Origin: CBDDIP01 sp965279405
GTDB taxonomy: Bacteria > Actinomycetota > Acidimicrobiia > Acidimicrobiales > Ilumatobacteraceae
DNA: 64,000 nt
Direction of reading: 5' to 3'
Assembly: GCA_965279405.1 (NCBI GenBank)
Contig: OZ257157.1
Location: forward strand, 1,054,001-1,118,000
Shown: piece after piece, positions 8,568-17,488 of the stretch
Layout: every line of letters starts with the position of its first letter
Position numbering within the stretch: position 1 is the first letter of the stretch
Position numbers and translations under genes: made by a program
The notes under the pieces: generated by a model
Databases searched by the model: none
What the model was told of the DNA's origin: nothing
Seen by the model: only the letters and a program-made list of their open reading frames with translations

Positions 8568-9389
8568 TCGGTGGACGAACAGGGTGACGACGACCGCCAC
8601 CCCGTACGGACCGGCGCGCAACGCGAAGCGGGTCACCCACGCCTCGTAGGTCTGGTGCTGGCGAACGAGCGCCATGCCATCGGCGCGGTGCGCTCCGTAC
8701 ATGGAGTCGCCGCGCACGGTGTAGGTGGTCAACGGATCGTCGGTGACGAGCACCGGACCGAGCAGGCCGACGGCCACGAACGTGCGCTGGTCCTCGTGCA
8801 TGTTGGGTCCGGCTGGAACGCCGCCGGCGGCGCGGAGCGCGTCGAGCCGGTACATCACGTCCGAGGGCGCAGGCGTGCGGACCGCGCCCCGCACCATCAG
8901 TCGCGGGAACCGCCCGCGACGGACCAGGCGGGGCGCACGCCGCCACACGTCGACGCGCACGCGCGGCAACCGACCGTCGACGTCCTCGTGCCATGACGGA
9001 CCGCACACCATCACCGCACTCGGGTGACGCTGCAGCTGGACGGCCTGGCGCTCCAACTTCTCCGGCGCCCACAGGTCATCGGCATCGAGGAAGCACAGCA
9101 GCGGTGCGGCGGCCTCCGCGATCGCCAGGTTGCGACTCGCCGGGAGGCCGGCGTTGACGCCTCCGGGGTGGCGCAGCACGCGCACGCGACGAGGATCGGC
9201 AGCTGCGGCGCGATCGGCGATGGCCGGCGAGCCGTCCGTCGAGCCGTCGTCCACGAGCAGCAGCTCCCATGCCCGCATCGACTGCGCGAGCACGGCATCG
9301 ATCGCCCGCGCGAGGAACCGCTCCTCGTCGCGAAAGGCGATGGCCACCGTGACGGCCGGCGCAGCGCGGAGGCGATCGACGCTGGCCAC
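8448..9389 (-). CDS. GT2 family glycosyltransferase (313 aa)
   Basis: A GT-A glycosyltransferase with VTVAIAFRDEERFLARAI, LLVDDGSTDGS, ASRNLAI and the metal-binding CFLDADDLW. NMHEDQRTF is the acid/base region. The GTG start at 9389 is the most reasonable because the divergent gene begins at 9408, but it has no clear ribosome-binding site. A hydrophobic segment (GPYGVAVVVTLFVH) near residue 280 suggests membrane association. The Ser/Asp-rich C-terminal tail (SSGGSDRSDPSSDPADR) is encoded opposite the end of the GT2 gene at 7344. Confidence 0.8.
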   Translation of the reverse strand: MASVDRLRAAPAVTVAIAFRDEERFLARAIDAVLAQSMRAWELLLVDDGSTDGSPAIADRAAAADPRRVRVLRHPGGVNAGLPASRNLAIAEAAAPLLCFLDADDLWAPEKLERQAVQLQRHPSAVMVCGPSWHEDVDGRLPRVRVDVWRRAPRLVRRGRFPRLMVRGAVRTPAPSDVMYRLDALRAAGGVPAGPNMHEDQRTFVAVGLLGPVLVTDDPLTTYTVRGDSMYGAHRADGMALVRQHQTYEAWVTRFALRAGPYGVAVVVTLFVHRLRRGLARRLSLVMRSMRSSGGSDRSDPSSDPADRTSVGA

Positions 9390-9407
9390 ACGCGGGAAGG
9401 TACCACT

Positions 9408-11390
9408 ATGCTCGCTGCGGTGACGGGGCCGTCGTTGACCATCGTCGTCACCTCCGCGTTTCCCCGCCGGACGATCGAACGAGCCACTGAGCTCCTCTCC
9501 TCGGCAGGAGCCATCGACGTCGTCGTGGTCGACACGACGACGTCGCCGGATCCGGTGCACGCCGCGGCTGCTGCCGTGCGCGTCGTCGCCGCACCGGGTG
9601 CGACGCCGGGGCGGGCCCGCAACGTCGGCATCGCTGCAGCGCGGGGCGAGCGCGTGTGGTTGCTCGACGATCGGGCGATCGCCGACCGAGCCGCCGTCGA
9701 GCGCCATCGCTCCGCGCCCGGCATCGTGATCGGCCGTTGCGACGTCCCGACAGGCGACCCCGACGGGTTCGATGTCGACTGGTGGTACGAGCACCGGCAC
9801 CACTGGATGTCCGAGTCGGCGTCGGTTCGCGCGGCGCGCGACTGCAGCTTCGCCAACGCCTCGGCTCCCACCGCGCTGCTCGTGACGCACCCGTTCGACG
9901 AGGAGATCACGGGACGGGGCATCGATGACGTCGAGCTCGGTCAACGCCTCCAGGACGACGGATTGCAGATCGCCTACGACCCTGCCGCGACCGTGCTCGT
10001 CGACACGACCACTGCCACGGACGTGCCCGACGCGAGGGTCACCGCAACGCAGCGCGGTGCTGACGTCGTTCGCTTCCTCCGCGCCCATCCGCACGCACAC
10101 CAGGCGGTGCTGCGCGCCAACCCCGGTCGGTTGGATCGCGTGCTCCGGCGGCTGACCGAGCGCGCCGGCACCGGCGACCGATTCGCCTTGCGGCTCGCGG
10201 CACGAGCCGCCGACGCGCTGGCCATCGTTCCGATCGCGACGGTGCGGCGTCATGCCACGGAGGTCGCCGCGTCGTGCCGTCAGCACGCCGTGCTGGCCGG
10301 CGTTTCCGCCGGCGCAGAGCACGACCAGGTCGCCGAGGCGATGCGCGCATCGGTTGCCGGGACGCGTCCTCCACAGAGCCGCGCCCAGCGGTTGCTGCGG
10401 GAGCGGGTGGCCGACCCGATCCGGGCGCGCTCGCTGCGTTGGCGCATCCACCACGTGCACGGACCGACGCACATCGAACGCGAACCGGATGATGTGCTCG
10501 TCGTGACGACCGTTCGCAACGGCATCTTCTACGCCCAGTCGTTCCTCGACCACCATCGCCGACTCGGCGTTCGTCACTTCCTCGTGCTCGACAACGGTTC
10601 GGACGACGGCACGCTCGAGCTGTTCCGCGCCCAGCCCGACGTCAGCCTGCACCGCACCGCTGTTCCCTACAAGTCGTACGAGAACCTGCTGAAGCGACAC
10701 ATGGTCCGGGCCCACTCGACGGGCAAGTGGAACCTCTTCGTCGACATCGACGAGCTGTTCGACTACCCGGGCTCCGCGCAGATGGATCTCGCCGGCCTGA
10801 TCGGCTACCTCGAGGCACAGCACGCCACCGCCGTGGTCACGCAGATGCTCGATCTGTTCTCCGACGCGCCGTTGGCGGAGACGCCGGATCGAGTGGACGA
10901 CCTGCAGTCCGCGTTCCCGTGGTTCGACGTCTCCGAGATCTCGAAGCGACCGTACGAGTTCGACTCGAGCCCGGCGAGCCCGCTGCGGTCGCACCACGGC
11001 GGCATCCGGCGCACCATCTTCGGCTCGGACAACGGGCTCACCAAGGCCGCGCTGACCTACGTCGACGACGAGATCGAGCTGTTCGTCGGATGGCACCACG
11101 CTCGCAACGCTCGGATGGCGGACGTCTCGTGCGTGCTGCTCCACTTCCCGTTCAACCGAGCGTTCGCCGAGAAGGCCGAGGAGGCCGCGCGCACCGGGCG
11201 CTACGGCCTCGGCGCCTCCCACGAGTACCGCGCCTACTGGGCTCGCCTCGCCGACGAGCCGAGCCTGTCGCTACGTCGCGAGACTGCGACGCGCTACGTC
11301 GACGTGGATCAGCTCGTCGACCTCGACTTCCTCCACACCAGCCCGGCCTACCGGCAGTGGGTCGACGATCACGCCCGGACCGCCGAGTAG
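9408..11390 (+). CDS. two-domain glycosyltransferase, GT2-like plus Glyco_tranf_2_4-like (660 aa)
   Basis: GGGAAGG about 7 nt upstream supports ATG 9408. Residues 1-240 form a GT2-like domain (SLTIVVTSAFPRRTIE, GRARNVGIAAARGERVWLLDD) in which the usual DxD is replaced by LLDDRA. Residues 360-620 form a second transferase domain with VVTTVRNGIFYAQSFLDHH, LVLDNGSDDGT and KWNLFVDIDELFDYPG, typical of the Glyco_tranf_2_4 group. The fusion implies two successive transfers or one catalytic plus one binding domain. Its 3' end overlaps the convergent methyltransferase gene by 22 bp. Acceptor and donor are unknown. Confidence 0.8.
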   Translation: MLAAVTGPSLTIVVTSAFPRRTIERATELLSSAGAIDVVVVDTTTSPDPVHAAAAAVRVVAAPGATPGRARNVGIAAARGERVWLLDDRAIADRAAVERHRSAPGIVIGRCDVPTGDPDGFDVDWWYEHRHHWMSESASVRAARDCSFANASAPTALLVTHPFDEEITGRGIDDVELGQRLQDDGLQIAYDPAATVLVDTTTATDVPDARVTATQRGADVVRFLRAHPHAHQAVLRANPGRLDRVLRRLTERAGTGDRFALRLAARAADALAIVPIATVRRHATEVAASCRQHAVLAGVSAGAEHDQVAEAMRASVAGTRPPQSRAQRLLRERVADPIRARSLRWRIHHVHGPTHIEREPDDVLVVTTVRNGIFYAQSFLDHHRRLGVRHFLVLDNGSDDGTLELFRAQPDVSLHRTAVPYKSYENLLKRHMVRAHSTGKWNLFVDIDELFDYPGSAQMDLAGLIGYLEAQHATAVVTQMLDLFSDAPLAETPDRVDDLQSAFPWFDVSEISKRPYEFDSSPASPLRSHHGGIRRTIFGSDNGLTKAALTYVDDEIELFVGWHHARNARMADVSCVLLHFPFNRAFAEKAEEAARTGRYGLGASHEYRAYWARLADEPSLSLRRETATRYVDVDQLVDLDFLHTSPAYRQWVDDHARTAE

Positions 11391-12079
11391 AGACCACGCC
11401 CGAAGAGGCCATCGGCGTCGTACGTCGCGTTGAGGCCGGCGGCCGCAAATGCGTCGAGGTACTCCTCGCCTCGGAACAGGCCCATCTCGTGGCGCTCGGT
11501 GAAGTGGTGCACGCCCTGCCGGCTGCCGACGAGGTAGTTGATGTCGAAGCGCGAACACCCGTCGACCAGTTCCTGGACGTACATCCAGCTCACCTGGAGG
11601 TCGTCCGACGCGGCATGGTTCACGGCCAGGTGTCCGACCCAGTACTGCTCCGGGGCGATCCACGGCTCGATCAGCAACAACCCGCCAGGAGCCAGGTGAT
11701 CGGCCATGTGCTGCACCGCGGCGTCGAGCCGGTCGCGGGTGCGCACGTAGGCAACGGCGCTGAACAAGCAGCTGACCACGTCGAACTGCCGACCCAGGTC
11801 GAGCACCGCCATGTCCGCCTGGCGGAACTCGATGTCGGGGCAGCGCGACCGTGCGATGTCGAGCATCTCGTCGGACAGGTCGGACCCGACGCGTTCGAAG
11901 TCGGATCCGATCAGCTCGAGATGACGACCGGTTCCACATCCGACGTCAAGGATCGACGCCGCGTTCGGAGCCCGCTCGGCGATCAGCGATCGCAACCTCG
12001 TCGACGTGGCCGGGAAGTCCTTGAATTCGTAGATCAGGTCGTAGATCTCGGCCGATCGCGAGTACGCGGCGTCAGTCAT
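11369..12079 (-). CDS. class I SAM-dependent methyltransferase (236 aa)
   Basis: A small-molecule methyltransferase. Motif I is SILDVGCGTGRHLEL, followed by the acidic ribose-binding loop and the motif LLLIEPWIAP. Length and layout fit the Methyltransf_25/11 group often seen with deoxy-amino-sugar N-methylation. ATG 12079 has AGGAG 7 nt upstream and overlaps the preceding stop as ATGA. It is the last gene of a reverse-strand operon starting at 15157, so N- or O-methylation of the aminosugar made by the neighbouring PLP enzyme is the natural inference, not shown directly. Confidence 0.85.
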   Translation of the reverse strand: MTDAAYSRSAEIYDLIYEFKDFPATSTRLRSLIAERAPNAASILDVGCGTGRHLELIGSDFERVGSDLSDEMLDIARSRCPDIEFRQADMAVLDLGRQFDVVSCLFSAVAYVRTRDRLDAAVQHMADHLAPGGLLLIEPWIAPEQYWVGHLAVNHAASDDLQVSWMYVQELVDGCSRFDINYLVGSRQGVHHFTERHEMGLFRGEEYLDAFAAAGLNATYDADGLFGRGLYSAVRA

Positions 12080-13080
12080 GTGGAGCTCCTGCGATAAGGG
12101 GGAAAGAACCCGGATGGATCGGTGTCGACCCCGGCGCGGTGGCACAGCGCGGCGTAGGCATCGGACCGGTGGACGAGTCTCACGCGTCGCGCCGGCACTT
12201 CGGTCGGGCCGAACCTTCGCTTGAACTCGCCGACGCCGTCGCCAGCGCGAACGGCGCCGCCGAGGTTCATGCTCGTCGAGCCGGCTCCGGCGAAGTGGTG
12301 CACCGCCTCCCAGATGAGCGGCGCGGTGTGCGCCGATGCCCCAGGGAGCGAGAAGCCGAAGAGGTAGTCCACCAGCCCAGCGCGCTCGCCGAAGATGCAC
12401 AGCGCAACCACCTTGCAGCCCGAGGACGTCGGGTCCACGACGCCGATGCACCACACGGAAGGTGCTGCCAGCAGGGTCTTCCACGTCGAGTCGACGAAGC
12501 GGTACGCCGCGGCGGCGTCTCGAACAGCGAAGAACTCGTCGGCGATCGCGATCGTGAACGCCAGCGCCTCCGCTGGGTCGGTGGTGACCTTGGCCGGTTC
12601 GCGCATCCATCGGCGCAGCTCGGCGCGCCGACGCGATGACATGCGCGCGAGGAGCTCGTCGGGTGTCGCCGTCAGATCGAGCACCGAGCAGGGCGTCGGC
12701 GCGCCGAACGCCGACGCGTCGAAGCCGAGATCTGCGGTCAACATCGGGTGCTGGAAGACGTAGGAAGCCACCCAGCCCTGCTCGCTCGCGAACGACGACC
12801 ACTCGTCGGCGAAGCCGGGCACGTCGCCGCTCGCGGCGAACCCACTGAAGCCGTACGGGGTGTATGCGTCGAGCTCACCCGGCGCTCCGCGAAGCGAGAG
12901 CGGACAGGCGACGAGCGGTGCACCGTCATCGTCGGTGCAGGAGTACAGGAACGTGCGGTCGCCGGCACTGCGCGCAAACGCATCGACGTGCGCGTGAGCG
13001 TGAGCGTGTGCGTGCGACAGACCGTCGAGCGCGCGGCTCCAGCCGACGGGATCGTCGAGCTCGACGAGTCGATGCTTCAT
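12076..13080 (-). CDS. GNAT/FemAB-like acyltransferase (334 aa)
   Basis: A FemAB-type double-GNAT protein predicted to transfer an acyl or aminoacyl group to an amine. Visible features are SSRRRAELRRWMREPAKV (the basic strand typical of the family), GCKVVALCIFGERAGLVDYLFGFSLPG and FKRRFGPTEVPARRV near the C-terminus. The end motif GFFPPYR matches the GEFFPAYR end of the protein at 14276, suggesting paralogy. An alternating His-Ala tract (SHAHAHAHAHV) occurs at residues 22-32. Start and stop overlap both neighbours by four bases, so it is translated within the operon. Acylating the amino group installed by the aminotransferase at 13077 is the likely role. Confidence 0.75.
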   Translation of the reverse strand: MKHRLVELDDPVGWSRALDGLSHAHAHAHAHVDAFARSAGDRTFLYSCTDDDGAPLVACPLSLRGAPGELDAYTPYGFSGFAASGDVPGFADEWSSFASEQGWVASYVFQHPMLTADLGFDASAFGAPTPCSVLDLTATPDELLARMSSRRRAELRRWMREPAKVTTDPAEALAFTIAIADEFFAVRDAAAAYRFVDSTWKTLLAAPSVWCIGVVDPTSSGCKVVALCIFGERAGLVDYLFGFSLPGASAHTAPLIWEAVHHFAGAGSTSMNLGGAVRAGDGVGEFKRRFGPTEVPARRVRLVHRSDAYAALCHRAGVDTDPSGFFPPYRRSST

Positions 13081-14279
13081 CGCTCGGGCGAGACGGAGGC
13101 CGCGGCGACGCGCTCGGCGAACGCCGCCCCGCGTCCGACGATGTCACCGACGAGCTGTCCGACTGCGGTGCACGACGATGGATCCATGGCGGTCCCGGTG
13201 GGAAGGACGACGACCCGCCGCGCGACCTCGTCGGTGACCGGGAGGTCCCACGAGCGGCCCGACGTCCGGTAGGGCGCGTGCCGGTGGCAGCCGGGATAGA
13301 AGTAGCGGCGGGCGAGCACGTTCTCGGCGTGGAGCGCCTCGATGAGCGTGTCACGCGGCACTCCGGTGACCGCTTCGTCGACCTCGAGCACGACGTACTG
13401 GAAGTTGGGAGTGATCCCCTCGAAGTCATCGAGCAGGCGCACCCCCGGCAGGTCGACGAGTCCGTCTCGGTAGGCGACGAAGTTGGCCTCGTTCGCAGCT
13501 GCGAACGAGGCCGCCGACTCCATCGAGGTCAGTCCCATCGCGGCGCAGATCTCCGGCATCTTGGCGTTCGTCCCGATCGCGGTCACCGAGTCGTAGTCGG
13601 CGAACCCGAAGTTGCGCAGGCTGCGAACCTCGTCGAGCAGGGCCGCGTCGTTGCCGAGGACGATGCCGCCCTCGAACGAGTTGACGAACTTCGTCGCATG
13701 GAGGCTGAGCACCTCCGCATCGCCACCACCCCCGACGGTCCCATCGGGCCCGGCAACGCCGAGGGCATGAGCGGCGTCGAAGATCACGGGCAGGTCGTGC
13801 GCTGCACCCAACGCCTCGAGCGCGGCCACCGAACAGGGTCGGCCCCAGACGTGCACGCCGACGATGCCGCCGGTGCGTTCGGTGATCGCCCCTTCGAGCG
13901 CGGCGACCGACAGGTTGTGGTCGTGCGGGTCGATGTCGACGAACTGTGGTTGCGCGCCCTGCCACATGACCGCATGTGCGGTGGCGACGAACGTGAACGC
14001 CGGCATCAGGATCTCGCCGCGAAGGTCGAGCGCGCGGGCGAGGAGCTGCAGACCAAGCGTCGCGTTGCACACGGCCACGGCACCTGCGACGCCGTGGGCG
14101 ACGGCCATGACCTCCTCCAGCTCGCGGACCAGCGGACCGTCGTTCGACAGCCACCGTCGATCGAGCAGGCCGTTGATGCGGGCGAGCAGCCGGTCGCGAT
14201 CGCCGATGTTCGGACGGCCGACGTGCAGCACGTCTCGGAACTGCGGAGCGCCGCCGAGGATCGCCGGATCACCGATCAA
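13077..14279 (-). CDS. DegT/DnrJ/EryC1/StrS family PLP aminotransferase (400 aa)
   Basis: A sugar aminotransferase of the DegT family, converting an NDP-4-keto (or 3-keto) sugar to an amino sugar with a glutamate-type donor. Lys197 in SLHATKFVNSFEGG is the PLP Schiff-base lysine, and Asp168 in VIFDAAHALG pairs with the pyridine nitrogen. TTG 14279 is preferred: it overlaps the upstream stop as TTGA, like the other junctions of this operon, and gives the expected length. The flanking FemAB-like genes on both sides strongly suggest an N-acylated product. The frame is open further upstream but in a shadow of the preceding gene. Confidence 0.88.
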   Translation of the reverse strand: MIGDPAILGGAPQFRDVLHVGRPNIGDRDRLLARINGLLDRRWLSNDGPLVRELEEVMAVAHGVAGAVAVCNATLGLQLLARALDLRGEILMPAFTFVATAHAVMWQGAQPQFVDIDPHDHNLSVAALEGAITERTGGIVGVHVWGRPCSVAALEALGAAHDLPVIFDAAHALGVAGPDGTVGGGGDAEVLSLHATKFVNSFEGGIVLGNDAALLDEVRSLRNFGFADYDSVTAIGTNAKMPEICAAMGLTSMESAASFAAANEANFVAYRDGLVDLPGVRLLDDFEGITPNFQYVVLEVDEAVTGVPRDTLIEALHAENVLARRYFYPGCHRHAPYRTSGRSWDLPVTDEVARRVVVLPTGTAMDPSSCTAVGQLVGDIVGRGAAFAERVAAASVSPER

Positions 14280-15157
14280 CGTGCGCCTGCCCGGTAGGCA
14301 GGAAAGAACTCGCCGCCGGCGCCGTGCCCGGTGGAGAGTCGCTCGTACGCGGCGCGGTCGACGATCCGTCCACCGATGTGGGCCACACGTTCGCTGACGC
14401 CCCATCCGCGCTTGAAGCGGAGCAACCCATCGTCCGCGTCTGTGGCGTTCACACCTGCGCCGGCGCCGAGCACCGCATGCGTGGCGGAGACCGCCATCTC
14501 GCCCAGCGCGACGTCGAACAGCGCGTACGCCGCACGCGACGCGTACCCGATCGGGCTGTACGCGCCGAGGTGGTAGTAGGCGTGCGTCCCGGTCTGCATC
14601 CACACGACCATGCCGGCCAGCTCGCCGCTGGCGACCGCCCTCCACACCATTGCTCCTGGTGCGGCGAGCTGGGCGCGCAGAGCGGCCTCAGGCAGGTCGG
14701 CGCGGCCGGTGACCTCGTGGCGGGCAACGAGCTGCGCGTACAGGGCGACCCAATCGTCGGCCGAGCTCGCCGGCTCGACTCGGGCGACGTCGCACTCCCG
14801 AAGTCCGCGGGCCACGTTGCGGCGATGGTGTCCGCTCAGCTGCGCGCGGTCGTACGAGGTGAGATCGACGACGAGGTGGTCCTTGTACGGGCGCAGCACG
14901 TCGGGGAACGCGGCGTGCAGGGCGTCGACGTCGACGTCTGCCATCGGATCCGTCACCGCAGTGACCGAGACCACCGCGTCGAGCTCGTCGAGATCGGATC
15001 CGAGCTGGCGCCAGTCCGCGCAGAGCAGCAGCGGGTAGCACGACACGGCGTCGCGGCGATCGTGGTCTCCGGGAACGGGACGCTCGATCAGCCAGCCACC
15101 GCTGCGTCGCAGCTCGAAGGAACGGCCCTCGTGCGCGCACGAGGACGCGAACTCCAT
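14276..15157 (-). CDS. GNAT/FemAB-like acyltransferase (293 aa)
   Basis: First gene of the reverse-strand aminosugar operon. It has FemAB/GNAT features: LSGHHRRNVARGLRECDVARV (basic acceptor region), GELAGMVVWMQTGTHAYYHLGAYSP and LLRFKRGWGVSERV, then the shared tail GEFFPAYR. An AGGG about 9 nt upstream of ATG 15157 may serve as ribosome-binding site. Two related acyltransferases bracketing one aminotransferase may acylate different amines, or one may act before the other. The acyl donor is unknown. The promoter should lie in the 104-bp divergent gap 15158-15261. Confidence 0.75.
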   Translation of the reverse strand: MEFASSCAHEGRSFELRRSGGWLIERPVPGDHDRRDAVSCYPLLLCADWRQLGSDLDELDAVVSVTAVTDPMADVDVDALHAAFPDVLRPYKDHLVVDLTSYDRAQLSGHHRRNVARGLRECDVARVEPASSADDWVALYAQLVARHEVTGRADLPEAALRAQLAAPGAMVWRAVASGELAGMVVWMQTGTHAYYHLGAYSPIGYASRAAYALFDVALGEMAVSATHAVLGAGAGVNATDADDGLLRFKRGWGVSERVAHIGGRIVDRAAYERLSTGHGAGGEFFPAYRAGAR

Positions 15158-15261
15158 CGACCGATAGCCCTGGGCCGGCTCGTCTGCGTGATCCCGTACC
15201 TCTGTCAGAGGGTCGCCTCCCGCGTCGTTGACAGGTTCACGGAGCCTATCGTCGGAGGTTC

Positions 15262-16257
15262 ATGACGGTGATCGGTGAAGGTTCTCGAGGTCCGGACGCT
15301 CCGGTGGTCACCGTGATCCTGTTGACCTACAACCACGAGCAGTACATCGCAGAAGCGCTCCTCGGCATCCTGGCCCAGCAGACCGACTTCGGCGTGGAGA
15401 TCATCATCACCGAGGACTGCTCCACCGACGGCACGATCGATGCGATCGAAGCCGTGCGATCGACCAACGGGGCTTCCTGGACCGTGCTGCGCTCACCTCG
15501 GAACGAGTGCAGCAACCGCGTGTGGCGCCGCGCACTCGACGTCGCACGCGGAGAGTTCATCGCCACGCTCGACGGCGACGACTACTGGACCGATCCCAAC
15601 AAGCTCGCCCGTCAGGTGGAGTTCCTGCGCAGTCGACCGGACTGCTCGATGTGCTTCCACGACGTCGTCAAGCTCGACCAGACGACGGGGACGATCGTCG
15701 AGACGACGAACCTCGGCACCGCGGAGCTCTCCCGCTGCGACCTCATCCTCGGCAACCACGTGCCCGGATGCTCACCGCTCATTCGCCGCAGCGCGCTCAC
15801 CGAACTTCCGCCGTCGTTCGACGACGCGGAGTTCGGCGACTGGCCGCTGTACCTCGAGGCCGCCGCTCACGGCCCGGTCGCCGGCATCGGCGCGGTGATG
15901 GGTGTCTACCGGCTCCACGGTGGCGGCATCTGGACGGGCACCAGCGTCGAACGCCGCGAACGGCAGCGGCTGAGCTTCCTCGACGGGCTGCCGGCCGACG
16001 TCCGAGCCGAGTGCCGCGACGCGTGGCGGGCCAGCCGCGGCTACGCGATGCGCGAGATCGCCACCGCCCTCGTCGAACAGGGCCGCAACGGCGAGGCACG
16101 ACGCATGGCCGTGCGGTCGATCGCCATGCCCGGACTGCACGGCTACGGGCGTCGGCAGAGCCTGCGCATCGTCGAGCGCACGCTGCCGTCGGCGGTGCGA
16201 AAGGCGATCGCCGCGGTGGCGCGCCTGCGACCGCGGCGCGCAGGCCAGCCCGGCTGA
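15262..16257 (+). CDS. GT2 family glycosyltransferase (331 aa)
   Basis: A GT-A fold transferase with VVTVILLTYNHEQYIAEAL, IIITEDCSTDGT and the metal motif ATLDGDDYW (Asp104, Asp106). WGDWPLYLE-like sequence FGDWPLYLEAAA marks the catalytic-base region. GGAGG at 15254-15258 is a strong ribosome-binding site for ATG 15262. It is divergent from the aminosugar operon and convergent with wzt, whose stop is only 7 bp away. Specificity is unknown. Confidence 0.87.
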   Translation: MTVIGEGSRGPDAPVVTVILLTYNHEQYIAEALLGILAQQTDFGVEIIITEDCSTDGTIDAIEAVRSTNGASWTVLRSPRNECSNRVWRRALDVARGEFIATLDGDDYWTDPNKLARQVEFLRSRPDCSMCFHDVVKLDQTTGTIVETTNLGTAELSRCDLILGNHVPGCSPLIRRSALTELPPSFDDAEFGDWPLYLEAAAHGPVAGIGAVMGVYRLHGGGIWTGTSVERRERQRLSFLDGLPADVRAECRDAWRASRGYAMREIATALVEQGRNGEARRMAVRSIAMPGLHGYGRRQSLRIVERTLPSAVRKAIAAVARLRPRRAGQPG

Positions 16258-16264
16258 GCTCCGC

Positions 16265-17488
16265 TCAGGCGCCGTCGGCGGGGAGCGCCTCGATCGCCCA
16301 CGGCGTACCGAGGTGCAGCCGCCGGTGCGGACGCTCCGCGTCGTCGCCCTCGATCGAGAACGAGAGCAGGCTGTCGTCGTACTGGAAGGTGTCGTACGCC
16401 GTGCCGAGCCAGGCTCCGACGACGTACTCGCCGGGCGTGAACATCGGCGGCACCGGGCAGCGGAACCGATGCCGGCCGGGCGGGAAGTCGGCGGACTGCG
16501 AGGTGTCGCTGAGCGCCTCGTTCATCAGGCTGACGCCGCCGGTCGTGGTCAGCATCGCCGTCGCGTCGAGCCCCGGAACCGTTCGGTTGACGAGCACGTC
16601 GATCTGGATCCAGGCCGACGTCCAGGTGTTGAGCACCGCCTGCGGCGTACCGGCATCGTCGACGAGCGAGACGCTCGTGATCTGCGCAGCCGCGGATTCG
16701 TCGAGGTCGAACGCGGCGACGTTGGCCGGTCCGGCTGTGGTCCGCGTGTACTCGCCGATGACGGAGGCGGCGTCGCCGATCGCCCGCACCCGACCCTTGT
16801 CGAGCCAGATCACCTGCTGGCACAGTCGGGCCATCGCATCCATGTTGTGGCTGACGAACAGGACCGTGCGACCGCTCTGCTCGACCTCGCTCATCTTGCC
16901 GAGGCAGCGGCGCTGGAACTCCGCGTCGCCGACGGCGAGCACCTCGTCGACCACGAGGATGTCCGCCTCGAGGTGAGCAGCGATGGCGAACCCGAGCCGG
17001 AGGTACATGCCCGACGAGTAGCGCTTCACCGGCGTGTCCATGAAGTCGGCCAACCCGGCGAACTCGATGATCTCGTCGAGCCGGCGGGCGACGTCGCGAC
17101 GGCTCATGCCGAGGATCGCGCCGTTCAGGTAGGTGTTCTCGAGCCCGGTGAGCTCGCCGTGGAACCCCGTGCCGACCTCCAACAGCGAGCCGATCCGGCC
17201 GCGAGTGCGGCAGCTTCCCTCGGTCGGTGTGGTGATGTTGCTGACCACCTTCAGCAACGTGCTCTTGCCGGCACCGTTCGAGCCGATGAAGCCGAGGGCC
17301 TCGCCCTCGTTCACGGTGAACGACACGTCGCGCAACGACCAGATCTCACGCGGAGCGCTTCGTTGGCGGCCGCGGGCGCGCGCGACGACGCGCCCGATCG
17401 TCTCGCGCAGATCGGTCCCCGATCCGTGGTGCTCGCCCAGCCGGTAGCGCTTGCCGACGCCGTCGAGCTCGATGACGGGTGCGCCCAT
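16265..17488 (-). CDS. wzt: ABC transporter ATP-binding protein with C-terminal glycan-binding domain, Wzt-like (407 aa)
   Basis: Nucleotide-binding subunit of a polysaccharide ABC exporter. Walker A is GSNGAGKST (69-77), the signature YSSGMYLRLGFA starts at about 157, and Walker B is ILVVDEVLAVGD (177-188). FVSHNMDAM is the H-loop. Residues about 250-407 form an added beta-rich domain of the Wzt C-terminal type, which in characterised systems recognises the finished, end-modified chain. Its ATG overlaps the stop of the permease gene by one base (TGATG). The extra domain suggests chain length is set by a terminal modification, which is inference. Confidence 0.92.
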   Translation of the reverse strand: MGAPVIELDGVGKRYRLGEHHGSGTDLRETIGRVVARARGRQRSAPREIWSLRDVSFTVNEGEALGFIGSNGAGKSTLLKVVSNITTPTEGSCRTRGRIGSLLEVGTGFHGELTGLENTYLNGAILGMSRRDVARRLDEIIEFAGLADFMDTPVKRYSSGMYLRLGFAIAAHLEADILVVDEVLAVGDAEFQRRCLGKMSEVEQSGRTVLFVSHNMDAMARLCQQVIWLDKGRVRAIGDAASVIGEYTRTTAGPANVAAFDLDESAAAQITSVSLVDDAGTPQAVLNTWTSAWIQIDVLVNRTVPGLDATAMLTTTGGVSLMNEALSDTSQSADFPPGRHRFRCPVPPMFTPGEYVVGAWLGTAYDTFQYDDSLLSFSIEGDDAERPHRRLHLGTPWAIEALPADGA

